DNA from: Guillardia theta CCMP2712
Lineage: Eukaryota > Cryptophyceae > Pyrenomonadales > Geminigeraceae
Assembly (NCBI RefSeq): GCF_000315625.1
Contig: NW_005434565.1
Span: forward strand, 1 to 64,000
Direction: 5' to 3'
DNA length: 64,000 nt
Below the pieces are notes generated by a model. It saw only the letters and a list, made by a program, of their open reading frames with translations. It searched no databases and was not told where the DNA came from. Positions 10,101 through 25,100 of this stretch are shown piece by piece (position 1 is the stretch's first letter; the number at the start of each line of letters is the position of its first letter). The position numbers were made by a program, and so were the translations under genes.

Positions 10101-13100
10101 ACAGCATAGTTTGCAAACGTATTTCCGATCTTTACCTGGGGGCTTGGATCAAAATTTCCGAATCCAAACCCATGTACAGTGATTGTTGATGTCTTTTCAA
10201 ACGCTGACATAACGGTACTATATGTTGGCTCGATATACGAAATATTCGGCTTGATAGAGCAATCAGTTCCAAAAAAGCCAACGAAGCACTGGCAATGTCC
10301 ATTCGTTGGATCACAGTTCCCGTTACTGTTGCATTCATCACAAGCATATTGACAGATTTGACCCCACCATCCAGAAAACATTTACATCTATTTTCAACAC
10401 AGATTCCATTTCCAGAGCATTGAGCATCCTGGCTGTCAGCACTACAACGAAAATCGACCTTCTTCAATGTAAACATGTACCATGGCATCGGCTGAAATCC
10501 ATCTGGCATATCAATCATATCAGGATGTACTTCCAAGGAACAGTTGCAGATGTAATGGTCTCCCTGTTGCGCTGGAGGAATTGTTCGACAAAGTCGTGGG
10601 CTCCAGGTTATTATTGAATTGGAAGAGCTTGTGTTGTCTTGAGCTGCATACTGGTGACACAAGATTTGAGTTGTCGAATTCAGGTCTGGAGGTGAAAAGG
10701 CTTCCTCGTCAGCATTTCCAGCGGTGAAGTGCAAAAGAACTGTTGTACTCCCCAATAAAGGTAGGAGCGACCATGAGCCATTTACAATACGAAGAAGGAA
10801 TATTGAACTGACAATTGCTGGATCTCCAGGAGGTATCCATTTGGGATATGCTTGCTTGGAGTATCGCTCCAGAACCACTACAGAATTCCCTGTCTCTTGC
10901 AGATTCAAATATTCCGATGTCATGTTCTTCAAAAGCAAGGCAGAATGAATAGAATTTATGAACACTTCAGTTTCAGCTCCAGTCCAGTGGGCTCTCAAGA
11001 CGAAAGAATTTCGATTTTCTGAAATGAGCCATCCTCCAGCCTTGAGCATAACAGAGCTACTTTCCAAAAGATATCCTTTGGCATCCATCAAAGTGTGATA
11101 ACTTGCTGCAGTTGATGCAATGCTCATCACGACATGGTCTAATAGCGTGATTCGATCCATCAGCGGCATTTGAGAGTATGTCCACTCGCTTATCTGTGTT
11201 AAAATCATTTGAAAGACGTTCAAAATCGTATCAAAAAGTACAACGGTTGAATAGTCACTAAGACCTGGTGGCAACACAGTCTGACTTTTGAAAGCCATTT
11301 GTCTGATCAGATACAAGACACCTATTTGAATTTGAGCTGTTCCTTCTGTTGGATCATTGGTGATCGTGCGCAAAGCTTCTGACATCTTGTCCAAAAGCGA
11401 TGAGGTGACACTTGAAGCAAGTATTTGACTTGAGTATTGCAGCATTGCATTGATGTACAATATCTGGACACCCTGAACAAGCGAGCCAGGAACTGTTAAC
11501 AACGTCCTTGCACTCCGAATAAGGGGCATCTGACCTTGGTTCCTATGTTTCTTTTGTAATAGAATCAATGATCCTTCGAATAATTTAGTGAAATTCACAA
11601 ATTCTGTCTGATTCCCAACAATGCTCAACATCAATGCCTCAAAATTTACCTGATCGATTAATGCATGACCTCCAAGTGACAACATATACAAAAATCCATA
11701 CCAATCCTGATTTAATGCCTTAGAATCAAGGTTTTCGACTACATTGTAATTCAAGAATGTGATAATATCCGTTCGATTCTTTGGAAGTGCCACAAAATCC
11801 TGTCTTGCAATTGTTGTAAAATCAAAAATGTCAGAGATCTGCACTATAATCGTCATCACATTGCCACTGCGTTGACTTACAGGAGCAATCACATCCGTTA
11901 CTCTGTTGTCGCCTGTCTTGTCGCTGAGAATCAAAAAATCTTCGGCATTTGTTCCCCACTGTACTTCAAACGCATACAGGAGAGGGAAATTATCCTGGCT
12001 GGCTAGAGTCCAATAGAAACAGGTTGCTTGGAACAGTGTTGACAAAGAATATCCGCTTGTTGGAAATATTCGAATGTTGCCGCCGAAAGGCACTTCGGAA
12101 GTCCTCATCAGGATAGTTGCGATAGCAGTTGGTCCAGATTTCTCAAATGCTCTCAAAACAAAGGAATAGTCCGTGTTGCTGGCTAATATTCCTACGGGTA
12201 GCTCCAAAGCGCATGGAGCAACTCCCCCAAGAACTGTACTATCTATCGGCATCCTGCTTGACTCGCGATCCAAAGACCACACATAGGTCAGATCTTGAGC
12301 CGGAGCATTGCATTGAAGTCGCACAATTGAATTGGAGTTGACAGGATTCTCCAATGGCAAAACATACAAATCAAGCTTGCTTGCTCTGCTACTTTCTATC
12401 GAAATATTTCGAACCACGGTCAGTTCCACGAATTTTTCTGCCACAAATGAAAAACCGGCTGGGAAGGTTTCTGAACATGTTCGAATGCCAAATTTCAAAA
12501 CTGGCTTGGCAACTATCACTCTTATACGAATTCTTGTTTCAATGATTCCAAAATAATCCAGCTGAAATCGACATAAATTTGTATCATATACATCTGCATT
12601 TCGATATCCAAAAGGAAGGCTTCCATTGCTGTACAGTTGGCAAAGATTGTCGTCAGAAATGCCATTTGCAAAGTTTACGGTAGGCACTTCGAGGCTCATT
12701 TGTCCACTCGTCAAAGATTGTACCACAACGCTCTCAATAGCAGTGCCGGAGCAAGTCGTTGGCTCAACGCATTCCCACCTGAAACATAGTTGACCTCCGT
12801 CAGGGTCGTAAGATCGAGATGCATCTATGACAAACGGCATCGTTTTCCCATCCCGCCCAATGTTGATTGTCCTTCCGTCCCCAACCACGAGGAGGACTGG
12901 TAGACTTTCAAGAATTTGCACATTTAAGGAAGAGTATTGGTTGGTTATAAGTGTACCAGTGTAAGCTTCAAATACTCTGACTTCGAGTGAGATTGTGTAG
13001 TTTGAACCTAAAGATGTACTTCTTAAAACATCAGGATCTAGACGGAGAACCCTGTTGGTGAATGCAGCAATAGATTGCACAAACAGATCATCTTCAGCAA

Positions 13101-16100
13101 TTAAATCATTTGGAACCTTTGCATCATTCATGAATGTTACTTTCCACAGCAATCTGATGTCAGGATCACCACTGACACGTCGCAAGAGAACAAACTGATG
13201 CTCACGGCATGCTAGTGGAGTTTGTATGTCAACAAAGATCTGGGAACCTTGCGCTCTGTATACGGGGTAAGGATTTGGACCTTTGAATCTGACGTAAGGT
13301 ATAGAGTGCGTGAAATTCTTATCAACCACAACAGTAGCCGTTCTTTGCGCACCAAGAAAAGAAGTTACTGTACATGAAATTTGATACCTTCCAGCAGTAA
13401 GGTCACCGTATGAAATTTCTAATTTGGACTTTCCACTCAATTTACCGCATTCATAGTCATGTCCAGAGGTAATTTCACAAACAGAATTTTCGACATTTGC
13501 AGCTGTTGCTGCAGCCACGACCTGTACTGGTGTTCTCGCTACGTCAAGACTAGAAATCGACCAAACATATCTCGATACAGCTCTTGAGCCGGATCCCCAC
13601 CAAACAACAGCATTAACTACAAGGCCGTCGCATATTCCAATGAATTGTGGACAATCAAGGAAAAGCAGGGGTGAATCAGCATTGATTGGTGGTAATACTG
13701 GCAATGGGCATGACTGATTCTCAGGTTTTGAACAGTCTTGATTATTTGATTGAGGGTTGCAGTTCAGGTCAGGGAGTGTATCCTGAAGAGCTTGATTGCA
13801 TCCATCAGCAGGATATGATAGTAGATTTCGTTGTAGAATCATGCCTGCCCTTAGAAAAAGCTGTGGTGAAACTTGAGAATCCGCTCCACCAATTTTCGCA
13901 GCTTGGCACACAAAGAGTCCTACGTCATTGGCGACATAGCTGCATGGCACAAAAGATGCTCCATAACCAAATATAACATTCAAAACACTTACACCATACG
14001 AATATGGAGCAAAAGTTGAGTTATATGAGTCTTCCCATAGACATCGACTGTTTTCACCAAGGAAATCACTCAGAATCATGTACAAGATTGATCCTGCAAG
14101 ATGATCCTTCTTCGTTGTATTTTCAAGTCCCCTGTCAACAATCAATCTCGGTCTGTCATCATTCACGTATCCTTTGACATACATAATTTCATCATCGACT
14201 TGAATCCTCCAGCCTTGTAAAGGTACTAGGACGTTCAAGTTTGCTGAAAGAATTTCGATATAGTCTGACTGTAAATTGAAACCCAAGTCGAAATCTTTGC
14301 ATCCATCTTGTATCAAGCTTTGTATATTTAGCTGTGTTGGTCCGTAATAACCTGTGCCAGGTTTTAGGATCAAAATCGAAACGATTTCACCGTAATACAT
14401 TCCAGTCAGTGGATCTTTTGTTGGCAAGGAGCATGGGATAGGACAGGGACGTGCTTGGACTACTCCAACAAATCCGATCCCATGAGGGTCATATGCATAG
14501 ATATAAGAACAGTTCACAACGGATTGTGCGGAATTGGAAGCACCACAAGTGCAACCCCAGCCCCCTTTGTTGACAGTAAATGACTCGAAACCACTTCTCA
14601 TGTCTGTTGTAATGCGCTGTCCGCTTTTCAGCCCCCCATCAACGACTGCAGCAATTGTCAAGTAACGATTGCAATCTTCTTGAACAAAGGAGTCGTAAAC
14701 GGCTGTAGGATTACAATCTGACGAGAACACATCTGAACGCAAGTATGGTCTATTGCGATAGTCGTTTCCATGGCAAGTCTGGCTATCAAATAAAATCTGA
14801 AATCCCGTACCGTCTTGAAACAAATTTACAGAAACCACATGAGGTTTGTCATCGAAATAAACCAGCGATTGCTCATTCATGTTTTCTCTACTTTGCTCTC
14901 GAGCAATGCTCAGCTGTCCATCAACTTCAACCCTCACAAGGTGCTGGCCGCACCAGCCTGGAAAAGGATGAAACTTGTCATAGAAATTGTAGGTCGGATC
15001 CGACAATGTTCTTGAATCTAATGGAGTCAAGACATATTTAGGACAACCGTACTGTTCGTCACATTCTGGTCTATTACGAAGCGCTTCATCGAGCGTAGCT
15101 GTGTAATCTTGATATCCAGTGACCTTAAACCAAAAGCCCTTCAGTGCAAACGTGTTGAAAAAGTAGAAGCATACCTTTCGTATATCCCAACCTTGATTGT
15201 TCGGAAAATATACGGAAATTTGCCAATTCACATAAGCGCCTTGAAGCTGTTTACATAAGATTTTAGACTTGTACGACTTAATGAGTAAAAATCACCTCAG
15301 TTAACGGACAAGCTGAATTTAGTGTCGAACAGAGGAGAAATTCCTTATCCCCTGTCGAAGAGAATTTTTGACTAGGAATGCTTGCTCGTATTGGTAACAA
15401 TCCCTAGCGAATGTGTGACTATTTCATTTTTCAAGGATTTAAGCAGGAACCTGGTTCAATTTGTAATGCAGATCGGGTACCTGACATGTCAATTCCTGGT
15501 GGACCCAGGAGACCGTACATGTTTGAATTGAATATTGTTTACAGTTTCCCGTTGAGGTACAACTTCCATAAATCGAATCCAACCATTCATTAGTTGGAGT
15601 TTGACAGCTACATACCCTTGGTGAGCCTGAACATTGCCATCGACATGCACAGCAAATTTCTCGAACATTCTGATAGGTGGTTCCTAAAGGATGCAATTTT
15701 TGAGGAATTGTATCAACATACACAACAATATATCGATCCTGATTGAGAAAAACATTAGTACATTTCAAAAAATTGATACATGTGGTAGAATACAGCAACT
15801 TACCTTGAGTCCAAAATTTAATCCATGAACGGTGATTTGCCGTGATCGCCTCACAGGCCCAAATCTCGGAACAACTTTGCGTACAATCTGCTTAAGATGT
15901 CATGGATGAGTATCAAACGTTTTGAAATAGATTTGACCGGTCTAGAATATGAGAATGAGTTCGGAGAAAATGCAACCTGCGTAAAGAGTAACGATTTCCA
16001 ACCACTCAACAACATGTACTTGGTCAAGTTCAGCGTCCGAAGGGAGCACATTGATCCCAGGCGGTCTATAGAGCACTGATAAAGTTGTCAAAAGATATGT

Positions 16101-19100
16101 CATGAACCTTTTTTGCCTACCTGATTCTGCCTGGATGATGGGTGGAGCTGACCAGGGCTCTACCACAAGGATGTTTGTTGAATACGCCACCGACGTTACA
16201 ATCGCATACTCTATCCCAGCATCCTGAAACCGATTATAAGTTCAAATTTTGAAGCCACTTTCAAAGATCACTGTGGGTATAGTATGCGTCTGAGGTGGAG
16301 AAATCGAGATAGTCCCAGCAGTTTCACAAGCAACCTATCATTCAAACAAACCTGTGACATCTATGATTTATAAGGTGATATAACCTGGCAATATGTACAG
16401 TTGATATATCTTTGACAATCGACATTTGACACACAGTGAAATAATGATGGATGCAACACGCCATCTATTTTGCAGAAACCACTCCCAAAAAGCTTCTGAG
16501 GAGAAAAAACTTGGATCAAGCCTGTGCCAGTATATTCGGTTGATGCCACAGTGCTTCCTCTCACAAATGCTTGTCCGAACTGCGTGTCGTATCGCATCGA
16601 GGGTACGGGGGATGGGCCATCGATGGCAGCTGAGCCGATAGCAACAGAAAGATCTTGCATCTGACCAACACCAGCGGGCATTATACAGATGATATGCGAG
16701 TCCGACATCCATTTATTCCCTTGCCCTTGCCTATACTGCGAGTCACATTGAAATTCATCCGGATGGGACTGAGGTAAGTTTGATTAGTTTTTTGTTCAAA
16801 GAAAAATCAAACGCATACCTGCCAAACTCCATTTGCTTCTGCGCCAGGAGTACAGGGCATGCGGCATACTGATTTGCCATGGAGATATCTTCCTGTTGAG
16901 ATCGATTTCTCAGGATTGTCATACATAGAGCTGCTAACAGATACATTTACAACATCGGCATAAAATCCAAAATTCCTTCCGATGATTGTCATGAGCCAAC
17001 CACCTGCTGCTGATCCAAATGCACTATTGCGGCTCTGTCCTTCTGTACTGGGATGAAATATGACTGGTGCATCATAAGAAAACGAACGGGTCATCGGGAA
17101 GTCCGATCGCATGGTTGAGTTTGATGTACAGCTTCCTAGGGCGCAGTCAAGTGTACTGCATGAAATTCTAGTTGCTGCTGTTGGAGGCCATTTTCCATCA
17201 GAACCAGAGCAAGCAGCAGAGAAGGGAGTGCCTGGTTTGTTTTCCTGCAGTCCGAAGATAGCACCAGTCCAACCGCATGAGTTTGAATACGTGGAACATT
17301 TCTTTAGGAATGCTCCATTTGACCAGATTTGATACGATCCAATGTTGTCAACATATGTAAACAGTGAAAACAATGGAGCAGATTTCCTCACACCAACACT
17401 CACTTCTACCCACCTATTTGAACTGAACCCTGCAGCCAGTTTACAAACAATGGAGCTGTCACTATTCCATCTTGCAGCTTCACAGGCAGTTCCTCCAACT
17501 CGTGGCCTCCCAGAATAGTCACTTTGACCATAATTTGAACCAACGATTGTAATTGACATCCTCCCTGTGCATGCAGCGTTTCCTGGTAAAATGTTATCTA
17601 AAATCGGGCGTTCGAATGAAAATGATTCTGTGAGGGAAGAAATTCGCATTCCATTCGTAACGCGGACTCTGTGCGTTGCATACACACCTGAGGATGTCAA
17701 ACAGAGAATTGAAGTATCTGAATTCCATGTCGAAGTCTCACATGAAGTCCAACCTATTCTTGCATTAGAGGACAGACCACTTCGATTCTGAGATCCAAAT
17801 CCGGTTCCATGTAATGTGATGTCATATGAACCTGTTGTGCTTTCTTCAAATGATATTACATGCACTAGAATAGGAACATCATAAGACAATGCTTCGCTGG
17901 TCGTGGACAATGACATGCTATTAGAAATTGTCATCTTCCTTGTCGCGAAGGCATGAATTGGTGATTTTGAAATAAGGGTAGAATCAGAGTTCCACAGTGT
18001 ACTTTCGCTTTGAGTGAAGCCAATGGATGTGCTTGGAGTGACTGAATTAATTCCAATCAGAGAGCCAGTTACTATCAAATTCATGGCGCTATCGTGTGGA
18101 ATGTTGCTATCATCCCTCGGGAGACCGTATCGAAAACCATGCACTCTCGTAGAAAATGTCAATGAAAGCAAAGTTCCTGAATCATCAATCGTATTGGGGA
18201 TGGCTGTTTTACATAACAATGTGCTGGGGCTGGACCACTTTGTATATGAACAAACAGTTCCATAGAAATTTACAGACTCTTGATTGTTTCCTTGAATGCA
18301 CGAATGCAGCTCTTGCTGACGAATGTTATAGTTTACAGAACTTTGGCTTTCGCAAGTTAGTCTACCAACGGATATCATTGACGCATTTCTATCTTCCAAG
18401 TAGGCAAAACGTTGTACAAGAGCTTCAAATGGCAATACTAAGAAAGGCAGGGAGCAGTTCTGGCAAGTAGAATTAAGGTAAGAAACATTTTGCACCGGAC
18501 ATCCAACTTTCGAGCCGCCGATTGATATTTCAACATTTCTTGCCTGCGAACATAGACTCGGTGCCAGTTCTGCTCGGCATGTACCCAAATGATATGAAAT
18601 CGAGCCTACAATCTTCGAGTCTTCTTGAGTGATATTCACGCTGTATAATTTTCCAGTTGCACGAAGGCTGCTCACTTGGGGGGCAGCAAACGAGAAAAGA
18701 ACAGATACGGATCCGTCATGAACGTCAGATGTGATCGCAATAAGCCTCGAAGATCCTGCCGAACTAGGAAGAGATGAACAAACAACTGAATCAGATATCC
18801 AAAGTGTGCTCTCACTCCGTGTTTGCGCAAAGCGTGTTTGCATCGTCACAGTGTCTATACCCAACATGCTTCCTACGAGCGTGACACTGATCGACCCCGT
18901 CCCTGCTGCATTCGACGTCATGGCTTTGCTAATGACACTTGCATCATAAGAAAAGAACTGGCTTGATGTCGCCAGCCGCTGTACAACAGTCATTTGTATA
19001 CTTCTCGTTGTGACTTGACCAGATGACGGTTTACAGACGACGGACGAGGCCGCAATCCAACGAGTATGCTCTGATGTAGTGACACCGATTCTCGACGATT

Positions 19101-22100
19101 GACAGAAGTTGACAGCTGCAAAGTTACCGCCGTAGACTGTCACTGAGCTTGATCCCGATGATGCTTGATTTGTTTTTGTATGTTTTTGCGCGGCAAGGCT
19201 ATAAATGTTAGAATCGAAAGTAAGGATATCAGAAATCGTTGCAAGTTGTGTTGAGATGGATATCGAAAGGCGAGTGGTTCCAAAGGCTCCTGCACCTATT
19301 AGGCTGTACAAAGATGAATCTGATATCCAGAACGTTATTTGACATGCAGTGTGAGAAGCTTTTTGCTTCTGCGTAGACTGATACTGACCATAACGCAAAC
19401 CTCGCAATTCTACTCTGATCGATCCTGTGGTAGCAAGATTTGATCTAACAACATTGGAAACTGTACCGTGGTCGTAGGAGAACGTTTCTGTGGTGGACCC
19501 TAAAATCATTCCAGATGTAGCATGTATTACATGCGTTCGCCCCAATGACTTCACCGAATGCAGCGAGAGCAAACTTGAATCAGACAACCAAAATGATGCT
19601 TGTCCAGATGACTTTCCAATTGCAACAGATTGGGTATAGCCAACCTTTCCAAAATTACCTCCATTCTTCAAAGCGAGGAAAAAGTTGTTACTCCTCCATG
19701 AAATATTGGTATTGCCGGCTTTGAACAGAAACGTTTCCAGGGTTTCGACAGATCCAATAACTAATGTGTCTGCAGGCACTGCGCAGCTTTGATTGTTGCA
19801 AATCACAGGAAGTATTGTTTTCGGAGGCTGATTGCTTCTCAGTGCAGATGACAGCATTGGTGAATCGAACGTCAGTCTTTGTGTATGTGTCCCAAGATCA
19901 ACACCCACAGTCATTGATAACCTTCTCGTTGATAGAAATCCAGTTCTCCCGACTCTTGCTTGGACTTGAGAATCAGATTTCCAATCTGAAGCTTCTGCAT
20001 CGGTGCGCGATGGTTTGGCATGAAAAGTAAAATCAAAACTCCCAAAACCAAGACCATGTATTGTGATTGAAGAATAAAAAGACAATATTGAATTTGAGGA
20101 TTTGGTGGTTGAAAGCTGTATCAAATCATAGCTGAAAACATTTGAAAACTCGCCTGATTTGATACGCAGTAATGTGGTCAACAAAACATTCCTCGACGAT
20201 GAAAAGCCACGGGCAGGAAATGCCTTTATACTTGTGTCCGAGATCCATAAAGAACTTCGAGCTGAAAGCAAAACTTAAGGGAATGCTACATGAAGTGAAA
20301 ACAAAGTACCTGAAGTGACCATGATTCTGACAGTCGATGTCAAACAAAACGTTGAGAACGATGAACCCATGATAGTGACGCTTGAAGACCCTGTAGAAAT
20401 TGTATTGGCTGATGGAGTGGGGAAAATACCGCATAAAAGTCTCCAGCTCAGATACTGTTGAGAACCTTTAGCAGCAAGCCATGCTGCAACGTTGGAAGGA
20501 GGGATTGAAATATCAGTTCTGTTAATCAGCCCTGATTGTAGACCCCTGTATATGCAATCTGATCTGTCGCTAAACCTCTCGATCTGTATATAATCAAAAG
20601 AAAAGGAAGTTGAAAGAGTGCTAAAAGCAGTAGATGTTGTGATCAACACATTCAAAGAAGCTCGTGAACCGTGAGCAGAAGTACAAGTCAACGCTGATTC
20701 TGATATCCACTTGGTTGACTCCGGCGTTGAATCTCCCATTTTGAACTTCGTCGAAAAAGATGATTGTCCGATATGAGTCCCAAAAATTTGGAATCTTGTA
20801 GATCCTGTACTTGGGCTGTTGGCCTTCGAGGATGACATGAAGGGAGAATCAAACGACAAAGCAGCTGTATGAGTGCCAAGACTCATAGAATTTGTACAAG
20901 ACACTGTTGAAGAGCGAGATACAGAATGGCAAGATTTCAGGATCATGCTTGTATCTGAGATCCATTTCTAGAAAGATGTCACAATACAATACTCACAATA
21001 CAATTAGGTACTTACAGTGTTCACGGCAGAGGATGACGTCATTCTTGAGGCAATAGTCTTATCAAATCCAGAAAAAGAGTTCCCATGCAAAGAAAGCGAA
21101 ATAGAACCAGAAGAAGCGTAATTGAACGAGAGCATGTCCGAAATATGTACCTTGTCGAAAGAATACATGTTTGTAGTTGATGAATACGATGACATCGCTG
21201 TGACCATCAACGAGGCAGAATATTGACATTGAGAGCTGACACGATGGTACAAAGATGTAGCAGAAATCCAAAGTGTGCTCTCACTCCGTGTTTGCGCAAA
21301 GCGTGTTTGCATTGTCACAGTGTCTATACCCAACATGCTTCCTACGAGCGTGACACTGATCGACCCCGTCCCTGCTGCATTCGACGTCATGGCTTTGCTA
21401 ATGACACTTGCATCATAAGAAAAGAACTGGCTTGATGTCGCCAGCCGCTGTACAACAGTCATTTGTATACTTCTCGTTGTGACTTGACCAGATGACGGTT
21501 TACAGACGACGGACGAGGCCGCAATCCAACGAGTATGCTCTGATGTAGTGACACCGATTCTCGACGATTGACAGAAGTTGACAGCTGCAAAGTTACCGCC
21601 GTAGACTGTCACTGAGCTGGAGCCGGAGGCACCACGATTTGCTGTAGAGGAAGAGAACAATTTCAAATTTGCATTGTCCATGGTAAAATACTCAGTGTGC
21701 GAGCCCTCTCGAAACGCTATGACAGTGAGAGTCAGTTTGTTTGTTCCGGAACCAGATACAATCTTGGTTCGGACTGTGCTGTCCGATATCCACGTAGTCG
21801 AGGAGCACGCTGAGTTCGAGCGGGCTCGTGCTGTCAGTCCGAAACTCGAAAACCCTTGACCAATCATGCTCATCCTGAAATATCCAAGTCATTCATGACA
21901 TACCAAAAATGTGAACAAACAAAAATCTACTCACGTCACCGATCCCGTCTTAGGTGAGTTCTTTCTTAAAATCGCACTCAAGTATGGAGGAGAATCGAAG
22001 GTCAGCATATTTGTAGCAGATGAGCCTTTTTGAATCAAAGATAAAGTTATCCGGCAACTCGTACCTGTCACCACAGAGATGAATGTCTGAAAACGATAAA

Positions 22101-25100
22101 TCTCAATCAACCTTGAGACGAAGCGGGTCTTGTGAATATTGAAGTAATAGCAAACCAAGTACTCTGCTTTGAAGAACTTCCTGCAATGCGTGTACGGATC
22201 GTGTAGTCCGATACAGGCAAATTCGAGCACAAAATCAAAAATCGTCTACTTCCAGTTCCTGGAAGATTCGCAGCAAGACTTAAATTTCCCAACATTTTTC
22301 CAACTGCTAGATCGGCAGTGTTGTAAGAAAAAGATGCAGTCTCACTATGAAGCATATGCTGAATAGATATGAAGAGGCTGAGGGTGCTTTGAAATCCGTA
22401 TGGTATCTTCACATGTAAGGCAGAATCAGAAATCCACGCCGTACGCTCCGCTGATGTTCTCAAATGTCGTTCCTTTGGAGTCAGATCGAAAAGTGCAAAC
22501 GACGATCCGAAATAGCTGGAGTTCAAAGGAGGAAGCACTGGAGCATTTTGCAAATAAAATTTTGAGAGTGAAGGCAGATCATATGAAGTTGCTTTGCAAA
22601 TGGTGTTCATGACCATTGCAATCGTGAACCTGAGGGAAAGTGAAGCTCCGACTCCAACAGGAAGCTTACTTTGGATAGCAGTGTCTGATCTCCATCTCGA
22701 CATCTCAGAAACGGAATGACCCAAGCTAATTCCTAAAGAATATTGGGAGACCAGGTAAACTGTCTGGTACAGGATAAGATACTTGGAACCGTAAGTTGGA
22801 ATATTTGTACTAAGGTCAGTGGAGTTGGGGTTTGTAGATGGAATGACATGGTCATAGGATATGGTTTCTGTCATGGATCCAACACGATCCAGAGACGAAA
22901 CAGCTATTCTGAGAGTATTGGTACCACCATGAGCCCATGCACATTTTACAGTTGAATCCGAAACCCAAAGGGTCAACTCGCACACTGAGCTTCCATATCT
23001 GGCCTTTTGTGATATTGAGTTGGTTAACAGGTTCTTTCCGATAGTAATATTTGATACCAGGATCCCATAATGTCTTACCACGTTTGAGCGCTGCATCAGA
23101 GAAAGACTGATCAGATCAAATGTGAAACAAGTTGAGAGAGAGCCCAGTTGGTTTCCGAATGTAATCGATACGCCGGCTAACTTTTCAGAGCCATGAGAAT
23201 GCCTACCGATGATGATGGTGGTCGATATCCACTGGGTTGAAGGTCAGCAAGAAGCAGCATCTATACTGTGATAACATACCTGAGTATTCAAACAAGCGCT
23301 GCCTATCCGGCTCGCAGGTGTAATTGAGTGCGTCGGAGAGAAATATCCATCAAACACCAAGCCTTGCTTTCCAGCTTGCGGTCCATTGACAGGACTGAAA
23401 GAAGAAATTACCTTGCGATCAAAACTGCATATCTCTGTAACAGAGCCCACGGACATGGAGGAAGTTACGACAAGTCTGCGAAAAATTAGCTAAATCAACA
23501 GGTATTTAAGAAAGATTGTGACCTAGCGGTGGTCCGAGATAAATCAACAAAGTGGCACGAAATGCTGGTTGTAGAAATCCAAAACGTAATTTGAGATGAC
23601 GTCTGCAAGAGTCGAACCAGGGCAGAAATTTGCTTGTTGTCAAACGACTGGCCAAACACACTAATTTCATTTCGAAGTGCTTGACCGAAGTTACTTTGTT
23701 GTAATATAGAGATGGACGGGCGCAAATATGAAAATGATTCAGACTGACTGTTGACAACGACTGCCAAAGTGATTTGAATTCCACGTGTCCCTTTCACGCT
23801 TGGAACAAGCCTTACCACGACACTAGAAAGAGAACCCCATTTAGTCTCCTCTGCTTGAGTTGGTGTGATTCGGAAACGCAAAGTGCTGTGGATATCTTGT
23901 GTAAGCATTGTAAAGGGAGACATGATTCCATTTGACTTGTCGGAAGCTTTGTACTTGAAAAAGTCAAAAGAGAAAGACTGTGATGAGGTCGAAATCTGGA
24001 GCCCAATAGACAGTTGAACACTGCTAGAGCTTCCCTCCCCTCCGAGTTTCATAATTGTGATCTGCGAGTCTGAAATCCAAAGCGTAGTGCTACTGCTTGT
24101 GCCTGAAACCCGTACTCCACCAGTATAATCTGAATGTCCAAGGTAGCTTGCAGAAAGAAAAACTGTAGAATCACCTGCCAAATCAAGTTTAGCAAGAAAT
24201 GGAAATGTAAGCAAGAAATACTTGTAAAATATGAGTTGGAACTGACTAGGGAAGATAACTGTGGTATGTTGTACGAAAATGTTTTCGAAGTTCCTTGATA
24301 TTTGTCAAGAAAAGCTTGAAATTTTACATTAGACGCAAGATCGTTGCCTATTCCGGGATTTGAAATTGCAACAAGAAAAGTATTGCTCTGCCACCTGGTG
24401 ACTTCAGCACTTGACGGCGATATCTGAAACAACGGGGAATAATCATTAACTCCAAAGTTGTCACCTTTCACGCTCAGCGTTATCTTTCCAGAACTTGGAA
24501 GATTTTGTTGAAATATTGGAAGAGGATTGAGAGCTTTGTTCTGAAAATTGAAAACTGAACAATAATTTTCTTCAAAGTACGTAAGACTGTCTAGACTCGA
24601 ACAATTGGCTAATTCAGATAGAAATATACTTGAGAAGTCGTAGAAGAATGCATCATCTAACGACACGATCGCATCTCTCGTGGATGTGTTTGCTAGGTTT
24701 GTAGAGTTGCTGGTGGAGTTCAAGTAAAGACTAAGTGTCAAGTGGTCACCGATTCCCTCACTTAACAAGCAATGAAGTTCCCTGTCTGAAATCCAAGCAG
24801 TAGACAAACACAAAGTTGATCCAATTGCCAACACATTGTCTCTAGTGAAAGAGATTCCCCGTACGGTTAGAAGCATTCTCCCTGTCATCGCCCCATTGGT
24901 GTTTTCCAACAGGATTGGGATCCATGTAACTGACTGATTGCCAACTTCGATCGTGTATCGATTCTCCTTGAGCTAATCAAATACTTCAGTTTTGAACAAG
25001 AAAACGATCAATGTCACCGTGAAAGGCTTCTTACATAAGACAGAAGAATCAGACTCCCAATTCACTGCTTGGCAAATCACGTTCTCAACCTTTGACTGAT

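Noticed and set aside
10132-10381. ATG at 10381 as the start of a separate gene (MFSGWWG...)
   Set aside because: It lies in the middle of an EGF unit whose first cysteines are encoded just upstream in another frame; a one-base deletion explains it better.
15121-15180. Possible extra intron (donor GTATGC near 15174) at the upstream edge of the 7.9-kb exon
   Set aside because: The frame stays open with plausible protein sequence and no acceptor at usual distance was convincing.
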